64,000 nt of DNA from Pseudomonas sp. LS.1a (GTDB lineage Bacteria; Pseudomonadota; Gammaproteobacteria; Pseudomonadales; Pseudomonadaceae), in assembly GCF_022533585.1 (NCBI RefSeq), contig NZ_CP092827.1, positions 2,458,001 through 2,522,000 of the forward strand. Reading direction: 5' to 3'. The first letter of the stretch is position 1, and every line of letters begins with the position of its first letter. The position numbers and the translations under genes were made by a program. The notes under the pieces are model-generated. The model was given only the letters and a program-made list of their open reading frames with translations. It was not told the origin of the DNA and ran no database searches. This document shows positions 43,362 through 52,100 of this stretch, one piece after another.

Positions 43362-43616
43362 ATGTCAAAACTCAGAAAACCTGAACAACTCGACGTGCTT
43401 CCCTACATCGGGAAATGACTGGTGCTTGCCAGCGCCGTAGCGCTTCTTGCGGGATCGGCATCCGCGCTGTTTCTGCTCTCCCTCGATCACGCGACCCAAT
43501 GGCGTGCAACCCACCGCTGGGCCATCTGGCTGTTGCCTCTGGCCGGCTTTGCGGTGGGGGGGGTATCACCTGTTCGGCAGGCCAGTGAACGCGGCAATAA
43601 CCTACTGAACGATGGC
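43362..43616 (+). pseudogene. N-terminal remnant of a ClC chloride channel
   Basis: From ATG 43362 the frame reads MSKLRKPEQLDVLPYIGK, meets a TGA at 43416, then continues LVLASAVALLAGSASALFLL and WAIWLLPLAGFAVGG, the first helices of a ClC channel. At an eight-G run (43556-43563) the match moves to another frame (YHLFGRPV) and then returns to ERGNNLLND. It ends where the MerR-type promoter begins, so the rest of the channel was replaced by the biosynthetic cluster. Confidence 0.7.
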
Positions 43617-43619
43617 ACG

Positions 43620-43650
43620 TTGACTCTCCCCTTAGGGGGAGACTTTAGAC
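43620..43650 (+). promoter_or_regulatory. MerR-type promoter of the biosynthetic cluster
   Basis: TTGACT (43620-43625) is followed by a 19-base spacer and TTAGAC (43645-43650). The spacer holds the palindrome TCTCCCCTTAGGGGGAGA. Long spacers with a central palindrome are the hallmark of promoters twisted open by MerR regulators. A closely related element lies at 59640-59670 on the other strand, before the quinone reductase gene next to a merR gene. It stands 90 bases before the carrier-protein gene. Confidence 0.7.
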
Positions 43651-43739
43651 TCCCGGCCCTCGATAGACCTGGCCTGAAAACAGCTTTTTTGGCCCGATGA
43701 CTTTATTCATTCAATGCGGCTTTTGTAGGGAAGCAATCA

Positions 43740-44309
43740 ATGAACAATCCGTTGGAATTGGACAGCGTTATCAGCAGTACACAGGAGATTCTTGCGCAGT
43801 TGCTGGTGTTGGATAGGGGCGACGTGGCAGAGCACAGCAGTATCGTTGACGACCTCGGCGCGGACTCGCTGGACATCGTCGACCTGAGCTTCCAGCTGGG
43901 CCGTCAGTACGGTTGCACCTTGCCGAAAACCAGCGTGCTGGATCACGCGGTAGCGGTGTTCGGCGACGCCAGCCGGTTTGTCGAAAATGGCCGAATCACG
44001 CAGGACGGCGTGGCCTTGCTGGAGCACAGCCTCAGCGCTTATGCGCCGGGCCAGTTGCACGCGGGCATGCAGCCGGGCGATGTCTTCTCGGCCACCACCG
44101 TGCGTAACTGGGCGCAGCAGTGCCATAACGTTTTCAACTACCTCCCCGAGACCTGCCCGGAGTGTGGCGCGGTTCATGCCCTACTCAATGAACGCAAACA
44201 AGTGGTGTGTGGCGGTTGCAGTGCTCGCCTGACCCCTCTGGACGGTGACTCGATCTCGCGTCTGTTGGTTGAGCAGTACGCGGCCACCCAGTTGAAGGCT
44301 TCGGCGTAG
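43740..44309 (+). CDS. Acyl carrier protein with C-terminal zinc ribbon
   Basis: A 189-residue protein. Residues ~5-80 are an acyl carrier domain with the phosphopantetheine site DDLGADSLDIVDLSFQLG (Ser43). Residues ~85-135 are an unknown linker, and ~136-170 form a zinc ribbon with Cys139/Cys142 (CPEC) and Cys157/Cys160 (CGGC). Stand-alone carrier proteins are about 80 residues; this extension is unusual and may dock a partner enzyme. First gene of the cluster, 11 bases before the first ketosynthase. It would hold the growing chain. Confidence 0.8.
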   Translation: MNNPLELDSVISSTQEILAQLLVLDRGDVAEHSSIVDDLGADSLDIVDLSFQLGRQYGCTLPKTSVLDHAVAVFGDASRFVENGRITQDGVALLEHSLSAYAPGQLHAGMQPGDVFSATTVRNWAQQCHNVFNYLPETCPECGAVHALLNERKQVVCGGCSARLTPLDGDSISRLLVEQYAATQLKASA

Positions 44310-44320
44310 GGGTTGCCTTG

Positions 44321-45595
44321 ATGCAGGCCAGAGAGGTTCTGGTCACCGGCTATGGCCTGGTGGCTCCCACGGCACTGGATGCGGCCTCGCTGTTCACGAC
44401 GATCTGCGAAAACCGTTCCTGCATTCGCCAGCACCCGGCGTTTGTCGAACTGGGGTTTGCGAACCCGGCGGCCGGATTTATCGATGAGCAACAATGGCAG
44501 GTCATCGCGGCGGCCTTTCCGGGCGATCTGCAGACCACCTCCCGGCAGGAATGGCTCTCGCATTACGTGGCCCGCCAGGCGCTGGCCCATGCCGGGTTGG
44601 CCGATGGTGCATTTGCCCGAGTCGCCAGCGGCATTTTCGTTGGGGCCAACAAATATTGCGCGAGCGGTGATTTGCGGGACGCCAGCCGTTACATGGACGA
44701 TCAGGGGCGGGTCGATCTCGACCAGTACCTGGATAACCACACCCTCAGCGGTGGGGCGTTTGCCCGTCGGGTTGATCAGCAAACCCGCCATCTCGCCGAA
44801 TGGCTGGGTGTACGTGACCATATCTCCACACATTCCGATGCCTGTGCCGCCGGCACCATGGCCATCGGCAGCGCCTATCGAGCGATCGCCCGTGGCGAGA
44901 TCGACCTGGCGTTGTGTGGCGCGGTGGAGTTGATGGCCCATGAATTGTCCTACTACAGCTTTGATGGGCTGGGCGCACTCTGCCAGCGAGTGGACTTTTC
45001 CCCACAAGAACAGAGCCGGCCGTTCATGCCGGACCGTTGCGGTTTTGTGCTGAGTGAAGGGGCGGCGCTGTTGGTGCTGGAATCCCGCGAGCATGCCGAG
45101 CGTCGTCAGGCCTGTTCGCTGGGCCGGGTGCTGGGTTACGCGAATCTGTGCGAGGCAGAGAAGATCACCTCCAGCAGCCGCGACGGCAGCAAGTATGCCG
45201 CCTGCATGACGGCGGCCCTGGCCGATGCCGAACTGACCAGTGCGGCTGTGGACCATGTGAATGTTCACGGTACGTCGACACAGGCCAATGACCGTTGCGA
45301 GGCCCTGGGCCTGGCGCAGGTCTTCGGCGAAACCCTGGAGCAGATGACGTTCACCGCCAACAAATCTGCCGTAGGGCATTCGTTGGCCGGCAGTGGTGCC
45401 ATTGAGGCGGTGCTGTCGTTGATGAGCATTCAGTTGGGCGTGGCCTTGCCGACCCTCAATTTCCAGCCGGAAAAATCCGAATTTCCAGAGTTGAAATTCC
45501 TTTGCGAACCGTTGCAGCAACCGATCAATGTCGTGCTCTCCAACTCCTTCGGGTTTGGTGGCGTGAACAGTTCGTTGGTGCTGGGCAGGGCATGA
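44321..45595 (+). CDS. Beta-ketoacyl-ACP synthase, catalytically complete (KS1)
   Basis: A 424-residue FabF/KS-type condensing enzyme. Nucleophile Cys175 in SDACAAGT, His316 in NVHGTSTQ and Lys348/His353 in NKSAVGHSL complete the Cys-His-His site; the end NSFGFGGVNSSLVLG is standard. It condenses malonyl-ACP with an acyl chain. The next gene encodes a degenerate ketosynthase one base away, the arrangement of a KS/chain-length-factor pair. ATG 44321 preferred to TTG 44318 for spacing to AGGGG. Confidence 0.87.
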   Translation: MQAREVLVTGYGLVAPTALDAASLFTTICENRSCIRQHPAFVELGFANPAAGFIDEQQWQVIAAAFPGDLQTTSRQEWLSHYVARQALAHAGLADGAFARVASGIFVGANKYCASGDLRDASRYMDDQGRVDLDQYLDNHTLSGGAFARRVDQQTRHLAEWLGVRDHISTHSDACAAGTMAIGSAYRAIARGEIDLALCGAVELMAHELSYYSFDGLGALCQRVDFSPQEQSRPFMPDRCGFVLSEGAALLVLESREHAERRQACSLGRVLGYANLCEAEKITSSSRDGSKYAACMTAALADAELTSAAVDHVNVHGTSTQANDRCEALGLAQVFGETLEQMTFTANKSAVGHSLAGSGAIEAVLSLMSIQLGVALPTLNFQPEKSEFPELKFLCEPLQQPINVVLSNSFGFGGVNSSLVLGRA

Positions 45596-45596
45596 C

Positions 45597-46679
45597 ATGA
45601 TCAGATCCAATTCAACCGCTGTTTATATCACCGCTGCGTCGGTACTCAACGCCGCCGGTACTGAATGTGCGTCCCGTGACAGTCAACCTCCGGCCGCGCA
45701 ACCGCTGGATTTCGACCCGGCACGCCTGGCCCATTGTGTCGCAGCGCCCGCCTTGCCGGCTGGTGTGTACGACCGCAAGCTGTCCCGCAGCCTCGAGCCT
45801 CAGGGCGCGCGCCTGCTGTATTGCGCCGGCCGTCTCGCCGAGACCTTGCGTGGGCTGGAACTGCCCGACGAGCGGATCGCATTGATCGCTGCCATTCCGG
45901 AAGTGGATGGCCCCAGCTCGTGCTGGGATGCAGTGCAGGCCATTGGCGCACAACCGGCGGATCTGTTGGCGCAATTCTTTGCCCACACACCGCCGCTGCA
46001 TGCGCTGATGATGCTCAACAGCAGCGTCATGGCCCACGCCGCTGAGGCCTTGCGTTGCAAGGGACCCATGGGCGGTTTTTGCTCCCAGGGTAATGCGGGG
46101 CTGGATGCTTTGATGGAGGCCGCCGCCCATCTGAGCGAAGGCCGTGCCGATGCTGCCGTCGTCGTCAGTAGCAGTCCGAACATCACCCCGGCGTTGTACC
46201 TGCGTGACGCTACTCACCCACCTGTGAACCCCGGCCCGTGGGTTTTCGGCGAAGGTGCTGCGGCACTGTTGCTGACGACCAATCCGGGCAGCGGTGCTCA
46301 GTCTGCGTTGCGTATTGCCGGGTTTGCCCGTGGTTACAGCGCGCAACCCGAGCGTGGACTGGCGGTTGGTCGCGACGTCATTGAGCGTGCTTTGAGCAAC
46401 GAAGAACTGTGCCTCAGCGATGTCGGGCAAGTCGTCGCCGATGCACAGGATCCGCAGATTGCCGCGTTGTTTGCCCGATCGGGGCACACCCTCGAACACT
46501 CCAAGGCGTTGGTAGGTGACTTGGGCGCCAGCGCCTTGCTCAGCGAAATCGCTGTGACCTGGGCACTGGATTGCAGCCGTTACACGCTGTTGCTCGAACA
46601 TAGCCGAGGCGGGCATTGGGGCGCGGTGCTGCTGGCCAGAATGTCGTCGGACACAGAGACAATGGAGAGTTACCCATGA
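45597..46679 (+). CDS. Degenerate ketosynthase, chain-length-factor-like (CLF1)
   Basis: A 360-residue thiolase-fold protein, short for a ketosynthase (~410). Around the nucleophile position it reads GFCSQGNAGLDALMEA: aligning on GLDAL puts Gly165 at the catalytic Cys, with Gln164 before it. The first His site is VVADAQDPQ and the second HSKALVGDLGASA, so both histidines are gone while the Lys stays. It cannot condense on its own and probably forms a heterodimer with KS1 that sets chain length. The stop overlaps the next start (ATGA). Confidence 0.75.
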   Translation: MIRSNSTAVYITAASVLNAAGTECASRDSQPPAAQPLDFDPARLAHCVAAPALPAGVYDRKLSRSLEPQGARLLYCAGRLAETLRGLELPDERIALIAAIPEVDGPSSCWDAVQAIGAQPADLLAQFFAHTPPLHALMMLNSSVMAHAAEALRCKGPMGGFCSQGNAGLDALMEAAAHLSEGRADAAVVVSSSPNITPALYLRDATHPPVNPGPWVFGEGAAALLLTTNPGSGAQSALRIAGFARGYSAQPERGLAVGRDVIERALSNEELCLSDVGQVVADAQDPQIAALFARSGHTLEHSKALVGDLGASALLSEIAVTWALDCSRYTLLLEHSRGGHWGAVLLARMSSDTETMESYP

Positions 46680-47974
46680 GCCCCACACGGGTCGTGATCA
46701 CGGGCATGGGCGCCGTCACCGGCTTCGGTTTCGAGTGGCAGTCCATGTGGCAAAAAATGTTGGCCGGCGAGCATTGCATTCGGCCATGGCAACCGGAAGG
46801 TGTCGAGGCGGGTGCGTTTCCCGTGCGTTACGCAGCGCCCGTGGACATGAGCTTGATGCCGGCACACTTGAAAGACCATCCGGCCTGGGGGTTGTCGCTG
46901 GAAAAACGCACCCGCTTTGGTTGGGTCGCGGCCACCCAAGCCATTGCCGACAGTGGCCTGAGTCCCGAACAGTTGCGTGGCGCGGCGGTATTGTCAGCGT
47001 CCGGCGCACCTGCTCATCGTTTGCAGGACATGCTGCTCAGCCTGGCGGATAACCCGGCGCAGGCGCCGTCCTGGGCTCAATTGATGGCGCGACAGGCGCA
47101 GGTCGATCCTGACAGTTCACTGTGTCAGAGCAACGACCGTCTTGCGCGGGTGATTGCCGATGGCGTTGGCAGTGAAGGTCCGGTGATCAATATCAGCAGC
47201 GCCTGCGCGGGAGCGTCCCAGGCCATCGGCAATGCATTCCAGATGATCCGTCGCGGCGAGGTCGAGGTGGCCATTGCCGGGGGCGCCGATTCGGTGCTGA
47301 GCCTGGACACCATGACCGCGCTGTATCTGCTCGGCGCCGCCAGCAGCGAACAGCGTTGGGGTACCGAACTGTGTCGGCCGTTCGACCGCCATCGCAGTGG
47401 CTTGATTGCGGGTGAAGGCGGTGGTTTTGTAGTGCTCGAAACCCTCGAACGGGCGCTCGCCCGAGGGGCAACGCCGTACGCCGAAGTGCTGGGTTTCGGC
47501 AGCAGCCTGGATGCCTACAAAATCACCGCACCCGACCCGCAGGGCCGGGGAGCGGTGCTGGCGATGCAGGCGGCCCTGACGGATGCCGGGCTGGCGCCGC
47601 AACAGGTCGATCTGATCAATGCCCACGGTACGTCGACACCCCTCAACGATGCCGCCGAAACCCTGGCGATCAAGACCCTGTTCGCCGAGCGCGAACATTA
47701 TCGGCGGTTGCTGGTGACGGCCAACAAATCCCAGTTCGGCCACCTGATTGCGGCCGCCGGAGCACCGGAGTTCATGCTCACGGCCCTGGCCTGCCGGGAT
47801 GATCGGGTCACGCCGACCCTGAACCTGCATGATGCCGACGAACAATGCGACCTCGACTACTGCGCCCATCAAGCGGTCAAGCGCAGGGTCGACGTTGCCC
47901 TGAGCAACTCCTTCGGTTTCGGCGGCCTCAACACTTCGCTGGCGCTGGGCAAGTACCGGGAGGCGCTGCGATGA
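46676..47974 (+). CDS. Beta-ketoacyl-ACP synthase, catalytically complete (KS2)
   Basis: A 432-residue condensing enzyme starting RVVITGMGAVTGFGFEWQSM. Active residues: Cys177 in SSACAGAS, His317 in NAHGTSTP, Lys351/His356 in NKSQFGHLI. The ending NSFGFGGLNTSLALG is typical. It overlaps both neighbours by four bases, so translation is coupled through the ketosynthase set. Its likely partner is the degenerate protein that follows. Confidence 0.87.
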   Translation: MSPTRVVITGMGAVTGFGFEWQSMWQKMLAGEHCIRPWQPEGVEAGAFPVRYAAPVDMSLMPAHLKDHPAWGLSLEKRTRFGWVAATQAIADSGLSPEQLRGAAVLSASGAPAHRLQDMLLSLADNPAQAPSWAQLMARQAQVDPDSSLCQSNDRLARVIADGVGSEGPVINISSACAGASQAIGNAFQMIRRGEVEVAIAGGADSVLSLDTMTALYLLGAASSEQRWGTELCRPFDRHRSGLIAGEGGGFVVLETLERALARGATPYAEVLGFGSSLDAYKITAPDPQGRGAVLAMQAALTDAGLAPQQVDLINAHGTSTPLNDAAETLAIKTLFAEREHYRRLLVTANKSQFGHLIAAAGAPEFMLTALACRDDRVTPTLNLHDADEQCDLDYCAHQAVKRRVDVALSNSFGFGGLNTSLALGKYREALR

Positions 47975-49182
47975 AACAGGCGGTCGCGATTGCCGGTGCG
48001 GGTTGCGTGTTGCCCAGTGGCTGGGGTGTCGAGTCGTTCTGGGCGGCCGCAACCGAAGGGCGCAGTGCAATTACGGCGCTGAACGCCCGACGGTTCAGCA
48101 GCGAACGCGTGGTGGCGTTCGGGCAAATTCAGGATCAGGACCACCAACGCAGCCGACAGGACCTTGCGCAAAACCTTCAGCGTTACTGCACGCCGGCAGT
48201 GATCTGGGGTGTCAGCGCGGTACGTCAGGCGTTGGAAGAAGCAGGCCTGGCCGGTGAGCAGCCGGATGTCCGTTTCGGTTTGTATTGCTGTCAGGGCGGC
48301 TACACCCATCCGTCTCTGGAATCCTATGCCGAGTTGTTGCTCGGCTGTCGGCAGGACGGCGTGGCCGACATGGCGGCGTTCGCCAAACGGATCCTGCAAG
48401 ACCGTGCCCAGGACCCTTTTTTGGTGCTCAAAGGCTTGAGCAACTGCTTGCTGGGTGTCACCAGCCTGGCGCTGAAACTGGTGGGTGAGTGCAACGCCTA
48501 TATGCAAGGTGTCGCCGGCAACCTGGCAGCCTTGCGTGAGGCTACGGCCGCTTTGCAGGATGGCCGGATTGACGCGGCAATCGTTGTCGGTGCGGGCAGC
48601 GAGCTGGATGCCCTGGCGCTGTCCGGGTTGGTCCAGGCGGGTGTCATCAGCGCCAACGGCTCGAACACTCTGCTGCCGTTTGACCTTCGGGGCACCGGCG
48701 GCATTGCCGGGGAGGGCGCGGCAGCATTGGTGTTGCGCCGGCGCGAAGACCTGCCGGCCGGTCCTCAGGCGTGCCTCGCCGAGATGACGGCCCATGCCAC
48801 CCTCGGTTGCTTGAGCCTGCCCGACAGCCCAACCGATGTGTTGGTGTGCAGCGGCACCGGCGATGCGCACAAAGACCGCGTGTTGTGCCAGACGCTGGCC
48901 CTTGCGCGCGCCTCGCACATCACCAGCGGGTTGGCGATCAACGGCATTCTCAGCGCGGCGCCGAGCCTGGTGGATCTGATACTTGCGCGTTGCGCATTGC
49001 AGGCCCAAAGCGTGCCGCCGATTGCCGGTTTGCAGCAGCCAGTGGCAAACCTGCCGTTTATTCAGGGCGCACCCCACGCCGCGAACCTTGCGCATTGCCT
49101 GGTGCTGAACCGCGACGACAACGGCTTCAGCGCCGCCTATCAAGTGCTCTACAGCGCAAAGGTCACTCAGGACTGCCGCTGA
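47971..49182 (+). CDS. Degenerate ketosynthase, chain-length-factor-like (CLF2)
   Basis: A 403-residue ketosynthase-like protein starting AVAIAGAGCVLPSGWGVESF. The nucleophile region is NAYMQGVAGNLAALREA (Gln179, Gly180), with no Cys at the catalytic position. The His motifs are replaced by VCSGTGDAHKD and LAINGILSA. It shares the QGxAG signature with the first degenerate protein, though the two are otherwise rather different. Probable non-catalytic partner of KS2. Confidence 0.75.
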   Translation: MKQAVAIAGAGCVLPSGWGVESFWAAATEGRSAITALNARRFSSERVVAFGQIQDQDHQRSRQDLAQNLQRYCTPAVIWGVSAVRQALEEAGLAGEQPDVRFGLYCCQGGYTHPSLESYAELLLGCRQDGVADMAAFAKRILQDRAQDPFLVLKGLSNCLLGVTSLALKLVGECNAYMQGVAGNLAALREATAALQDGRIDAAIVVGAGSELDALALSGLVQAGVISANGSNTLLPFDLRGTGGIAGEGAAALVLRRREDLPAGPQACLAEMTAHATLGCLSLPDSPTDVLVCSGTGDAHKDRVLCQTLALARASHITSGLAINGILSAAPSLVDLILARCALQAQSVPPIAGLQQPVANLPFIQGAPHAANLAHCLVLNRDDNGFSAAYQVLYSAKVTQDCR

Positions 49183-49220
49183 CTACCGCCTCTTTTTTAC
49201 TTTCAAGGGATATGACTGTC

Positions 49221-52091
49221 ATGGATTATCGCGATTTCGTTCGGCCCAAATTCGTCGGCCTGCTCCAGGCACTGGGCCTGGAGTGTGAGTTTCAGCGCGC
49301 CCTCGGTAGCCAGTTGTTCTACCGCAACCGCAAGGGCGACATGGTCACGGTCACCGACTTTCTCGGCGGTTACGGTGCGGCACTGTTCGGCCACAACGAC
49401 CCACAGTTTGTCGATCAGCTATGTGCGCTGCTACGCAGCGACGTGCCGTTCAACGCACAAATGTCGATCCGCGGCGCGGCCGGGCAATTGGGGCGAGAGC
49501 TCAGCGACGCCTTCAATCGCGAACTGAAGAACACCGAACGTTATATTTCGACCTTCTCCAACAGTGGCGCGGAGGCGGTGGAAATCGCCGTCAAGCACGC
49601 GGAGTTCCGTCGCCAGAAAAGCCTGCAAAAGCAGTTCGACGACATCGATTTCACCCTGGCCAGCCTGACCGCCAGCGAACGCGCTTACCGCGAGCTGGAT
49701 GTGGCCGACCTCGACCTGCCTGCAGGTGTCCTGCCGGCCAACCTGAACAGCGTGACCTTGCGTCAGCTGGTTGAAGCTGTTCGCCAACACAACCTGGCGC
49801 AGTTGCACATCGAACCGGTATTCGTCGCCCTGCGCGGCAGCTTCCACGGCAAATTGGTCAATACCGTGCAACTGACCTATGGCCGTCAGTACCGCGCGCC
49901 GTTTGCCCGTTTTGGTCTGAACGTGGAGTTCATCGACCCACAGCAGCCCCATCAGTTGCAGGAATTGCCTGCCCGGCACAGGCACCATTGGTTGAGCCTG
50001 CAATGGGACGGCGAACACCTGAACGTGCTGCAACTGCCGTTCAGTGCGATTACCGCCGTGTTGATGGAACCGATTCAGGGCGAAGGCGGCATCAACGAGT
50101 TCGCGGCCGAGTTCTACCTGGGGCTGCGCAAGCTGTGTAACGAGCAACAATGCCCGCTGATCGTCGATGAAGTGCAGTCGGGTTTTGGTCGCGCCGGGAC
50201 GTTTCTTGCCAGCAGCCAGTTCAACCTGCAAGGCGACTATTACTGCCTGTCCAAGGCCCTCGGCGGCGGCTTGATGAAAATCGCCGCGACGGTGATCCGC
50301 AGCAGCCACTACGAAGGCGAGTTCAGCTACATCCACAGCTCGACCTTCGCCGAGGACGATCCGTCCTGCCATATCGCGCTGTCGGCATTGCGCCGGTTGT
50401 TCGCCAATGATGACGCGATGCTCAAAGACATACGCAGCAAGGGCGCCTACCTCAAAGCCTCGCTCGATGAACTGAAGATGGCCTATCCGGATGTGATCGC
50501 CGATGTGCGCGGGCGTGGCTTGCTGGTGGGTTTGGAATTGCACGACTTGAGTGTCAGCAGCTCGCTGGTACAGGCGTCGGCCCAGTACAACGATGCCTTG
50601 GGTTACTTGATCGCCGGTTACCTGTTGCAGTTCGAAGCGTTGCGGGTAGCACCGTCGGGCAGCAACTCCAACGTGATTCGCCTGGAGCCGCCAGCCTGTA
50701 TCACCCTGAGCGAGATCGACGGGCTGATCGGTGCCCTGCAACGGGTCTGCGACATGCTGCGCCGTGGCGATGCGTTGCCGTTGGCGGCGGGTATCTGCGC
50801 AGACTCGATTCCCGCCGTGCCAGCCCGTCAGGACGATTTTCGGGTGGCCGAGCCCGTTGAAAACAACGAGGCCAAGGTCGAAGTAGTCGCTCGGGTAGCG
50901 TTCATCAACCACCTGATCGATGCCGATATCCTCGGTGACGTCGATCCCTCGCTGGCAGCCCTGAGCCCGGAACAAAAACGCACGTTCATCAACCGCACCA
51001 AGCCTGAGCGCCGCGCTGCGCCAGTCGGCCCGGTGACCATTCGGTCGCGCCTCGGCATGGCGGTGGAGTTCACGTTGTACCCGCTGTGCATGGATTCGGA
51101 TGCCATGGCCGAGTACATCCTCAGCGGTGACCTGGACAGCATTCGCGAAGAAGTCGGCAGACGTGTCACCGATGCCCGCGCCGATGGCTGCAGCATCGCT
51201 GGCCTTGGGATGTACACCTCGATCGTCACCAACAATTGTCAGGCGCTGAAGATTGCCGACATGGCGCTGACGTCCGGCAATGCCCTGACCATCGGCATGG
51301 GGCTCGAAGCCATCGAGCAAGGCTGCGTACAGCAGGGTCTGGCACTGCGCGAGCAAACCGCTGCCGTTGTCGGTGCCGCCGGTAACGTTGCCTCGACCTA
51401 TGCCTCGGTGCTTTCCGCCACCGTCGATCACCTGATTCTGATTGGCAGCGGTCGTGACGGCTCGGTTCGGCGCCTGGAGAAAACTGCCCAACTGATTTAC
51501 GCCGACGCGGCCCGTTCGATCCTCAAGGGCACGGCCGAACACGACCGGTTGGCGCAGCGACTGCTGACCCTTGATGGTTTTTGTGACTTGTTGCGCTCAC
51601 ATGGGCAAAAAGCCGACCTCGGTTTGCACATCGCCCGTCTGGTGGATGAGCGCCTTGGCGCGAACGCTTTCATCACGGTCACCAACGATCTCGACGCCCT
51701 CAAGGGCGCACGGGTTGTCCTGTGTGCGGCCAATGCGCCTCAGCCATTCCTCGGCACCGAACATTTCGCCGAGCGCAGCGTGATCTGCGATATCGCCGTG
51801 CCGCTGAACGTCCATCAAGACCTGCCGAGCCAACGCGAAGACCTGCTCTACATGCACGGCGGCATCGTCCAGACGCCGTTCGACGACGGCCTGGCGCCCA
51901 ACGTGCGGGCCTACCTGAAAAAAGGTCAGCTGTATGCGTGCATGGCCGAGTCGGTGTTGATGGGCTTGTCTGGCATGAGCCAGCACGGCTCATACGGCGA
52001 TATCAGCCGTGAGCAAGTTCAGCAGGTCCGCGCACTGGCCGCGATCCACGGCTTCACCCTCGCGCAATTCAAAACTCAAAACTCACTTTAA
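49221..52091 (+). CDS. Class III aminotransferase fused to an acyl-ACP-reductase-like domain
   Basis: A 956-residue fusion. Residues ~1-520 are a PLP aminotransferase (VTDFLGGYGAALFGHNDPQF; VDEVQSGFGR with Asp316; SKALGGG with PLP Lys345). Residues ~590-950 match cyanobacterial acyl-ACP reductase (AAR) blocks in order: LGMYTSIVTNN, LTSGNALTIGMGLEAIEQG, TAAVVGAAGNVAS, LYMHGGIVQTPF and LYACMAESVLMGL. Cys907 in the last block lies where AAR has its catalytic cysteine. Together they could reduce an acyl-ACP to the aldehyde and transaminate it to an amine, as fused reductase/aminotransferases do in prodiginine and tambjamine pathways. Start could be 49212; 49221 has better spacing to AGGGA. Confidence 0.82.
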   Translation: MDYRDFVRPKFVGLLQALGLECEFQRALGSQLFYRNRKGDMVTVTDFLGGYGAALFGHNDPQFVDQLCALLRSDVPFNAQMSIRGAAGQLGRELSDAFNRELKNTERYISTFSNSGAEAVEIAVKHAEFRRQKSLQKQFDDIDFTLASLTASERAYRELDVADLDLPAGVLPANLNSVTLRQLVEAVRQHNLAQLHIEPVFVALRGSFHGKLVNTVQLTYGRQYRAPFARFGLNVEFIDPQQPHQLQELPARHRHHWLSLQWDGEHLNVLQLPFSAITAVLMEPIQGEGGINEFAAEFYLGLRKLCNEQQCPLIVDEVQSGFGRAGTFLASSQFNLQGDYYCLSKALGGGLMKIAATVIRSSHYEGEFSYIHSSTFAEDDPSCHIALSALRRLFANDDAMLKDIRSKGAYLKASLDELKMAYPDVIADVRGRGLLVGLELHDLSVSSSLVQASAQYNDALGYLIAGYLLQFEALRVAPSGSNSNVIRLEPPACITLSEIDGLIGALQRVCDMLRRGDALPLAAGICADSIPAVPARQDDFRVAEPVENNEAKVEVVARVAFINHLIDADILGDVDPSLAALSPEQKRTFINRTKPERRAAPVGPVTIRSRLGMAVEFTLYPLCMDSDAMAEYILSGDLDSIREEVGRRVTDARADGCSIAGLGMYTSIVTNNCQALKIADMALTSGNALTIGMGLEAIEQGCVQQGLALREQTAAVVGAAGNVASTYASVLSATVDHLILIGSGRDGSVRRLEKTAQLIYADAARSILKGTAEHDRLAQRLLTLDGFCDLLRSHGQKADLGLHIARLVDERLGANAFITVTNDLDALKGARVVLCAANAPQPFLGTEHFAERSVICDIAVPLNVHQDLPSQREDLLYMHGGIVQTPFDDGLAPNVRAYLKKGQLYACMAESVLMGLSGMSQHGSYGDISREQVQQVRALAAIHGFTLAQFKTQNSL

Positions 52092-52100
52092 GGAGCGGTC

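Noticed and set aside
49431..51542. 703-codon open frame on the minus strand
   Set aside because: It is antisense to the aminotransferase-AAR fusion, whose motifs are unmistakable; the antisense protein is low-complexity and without domains.
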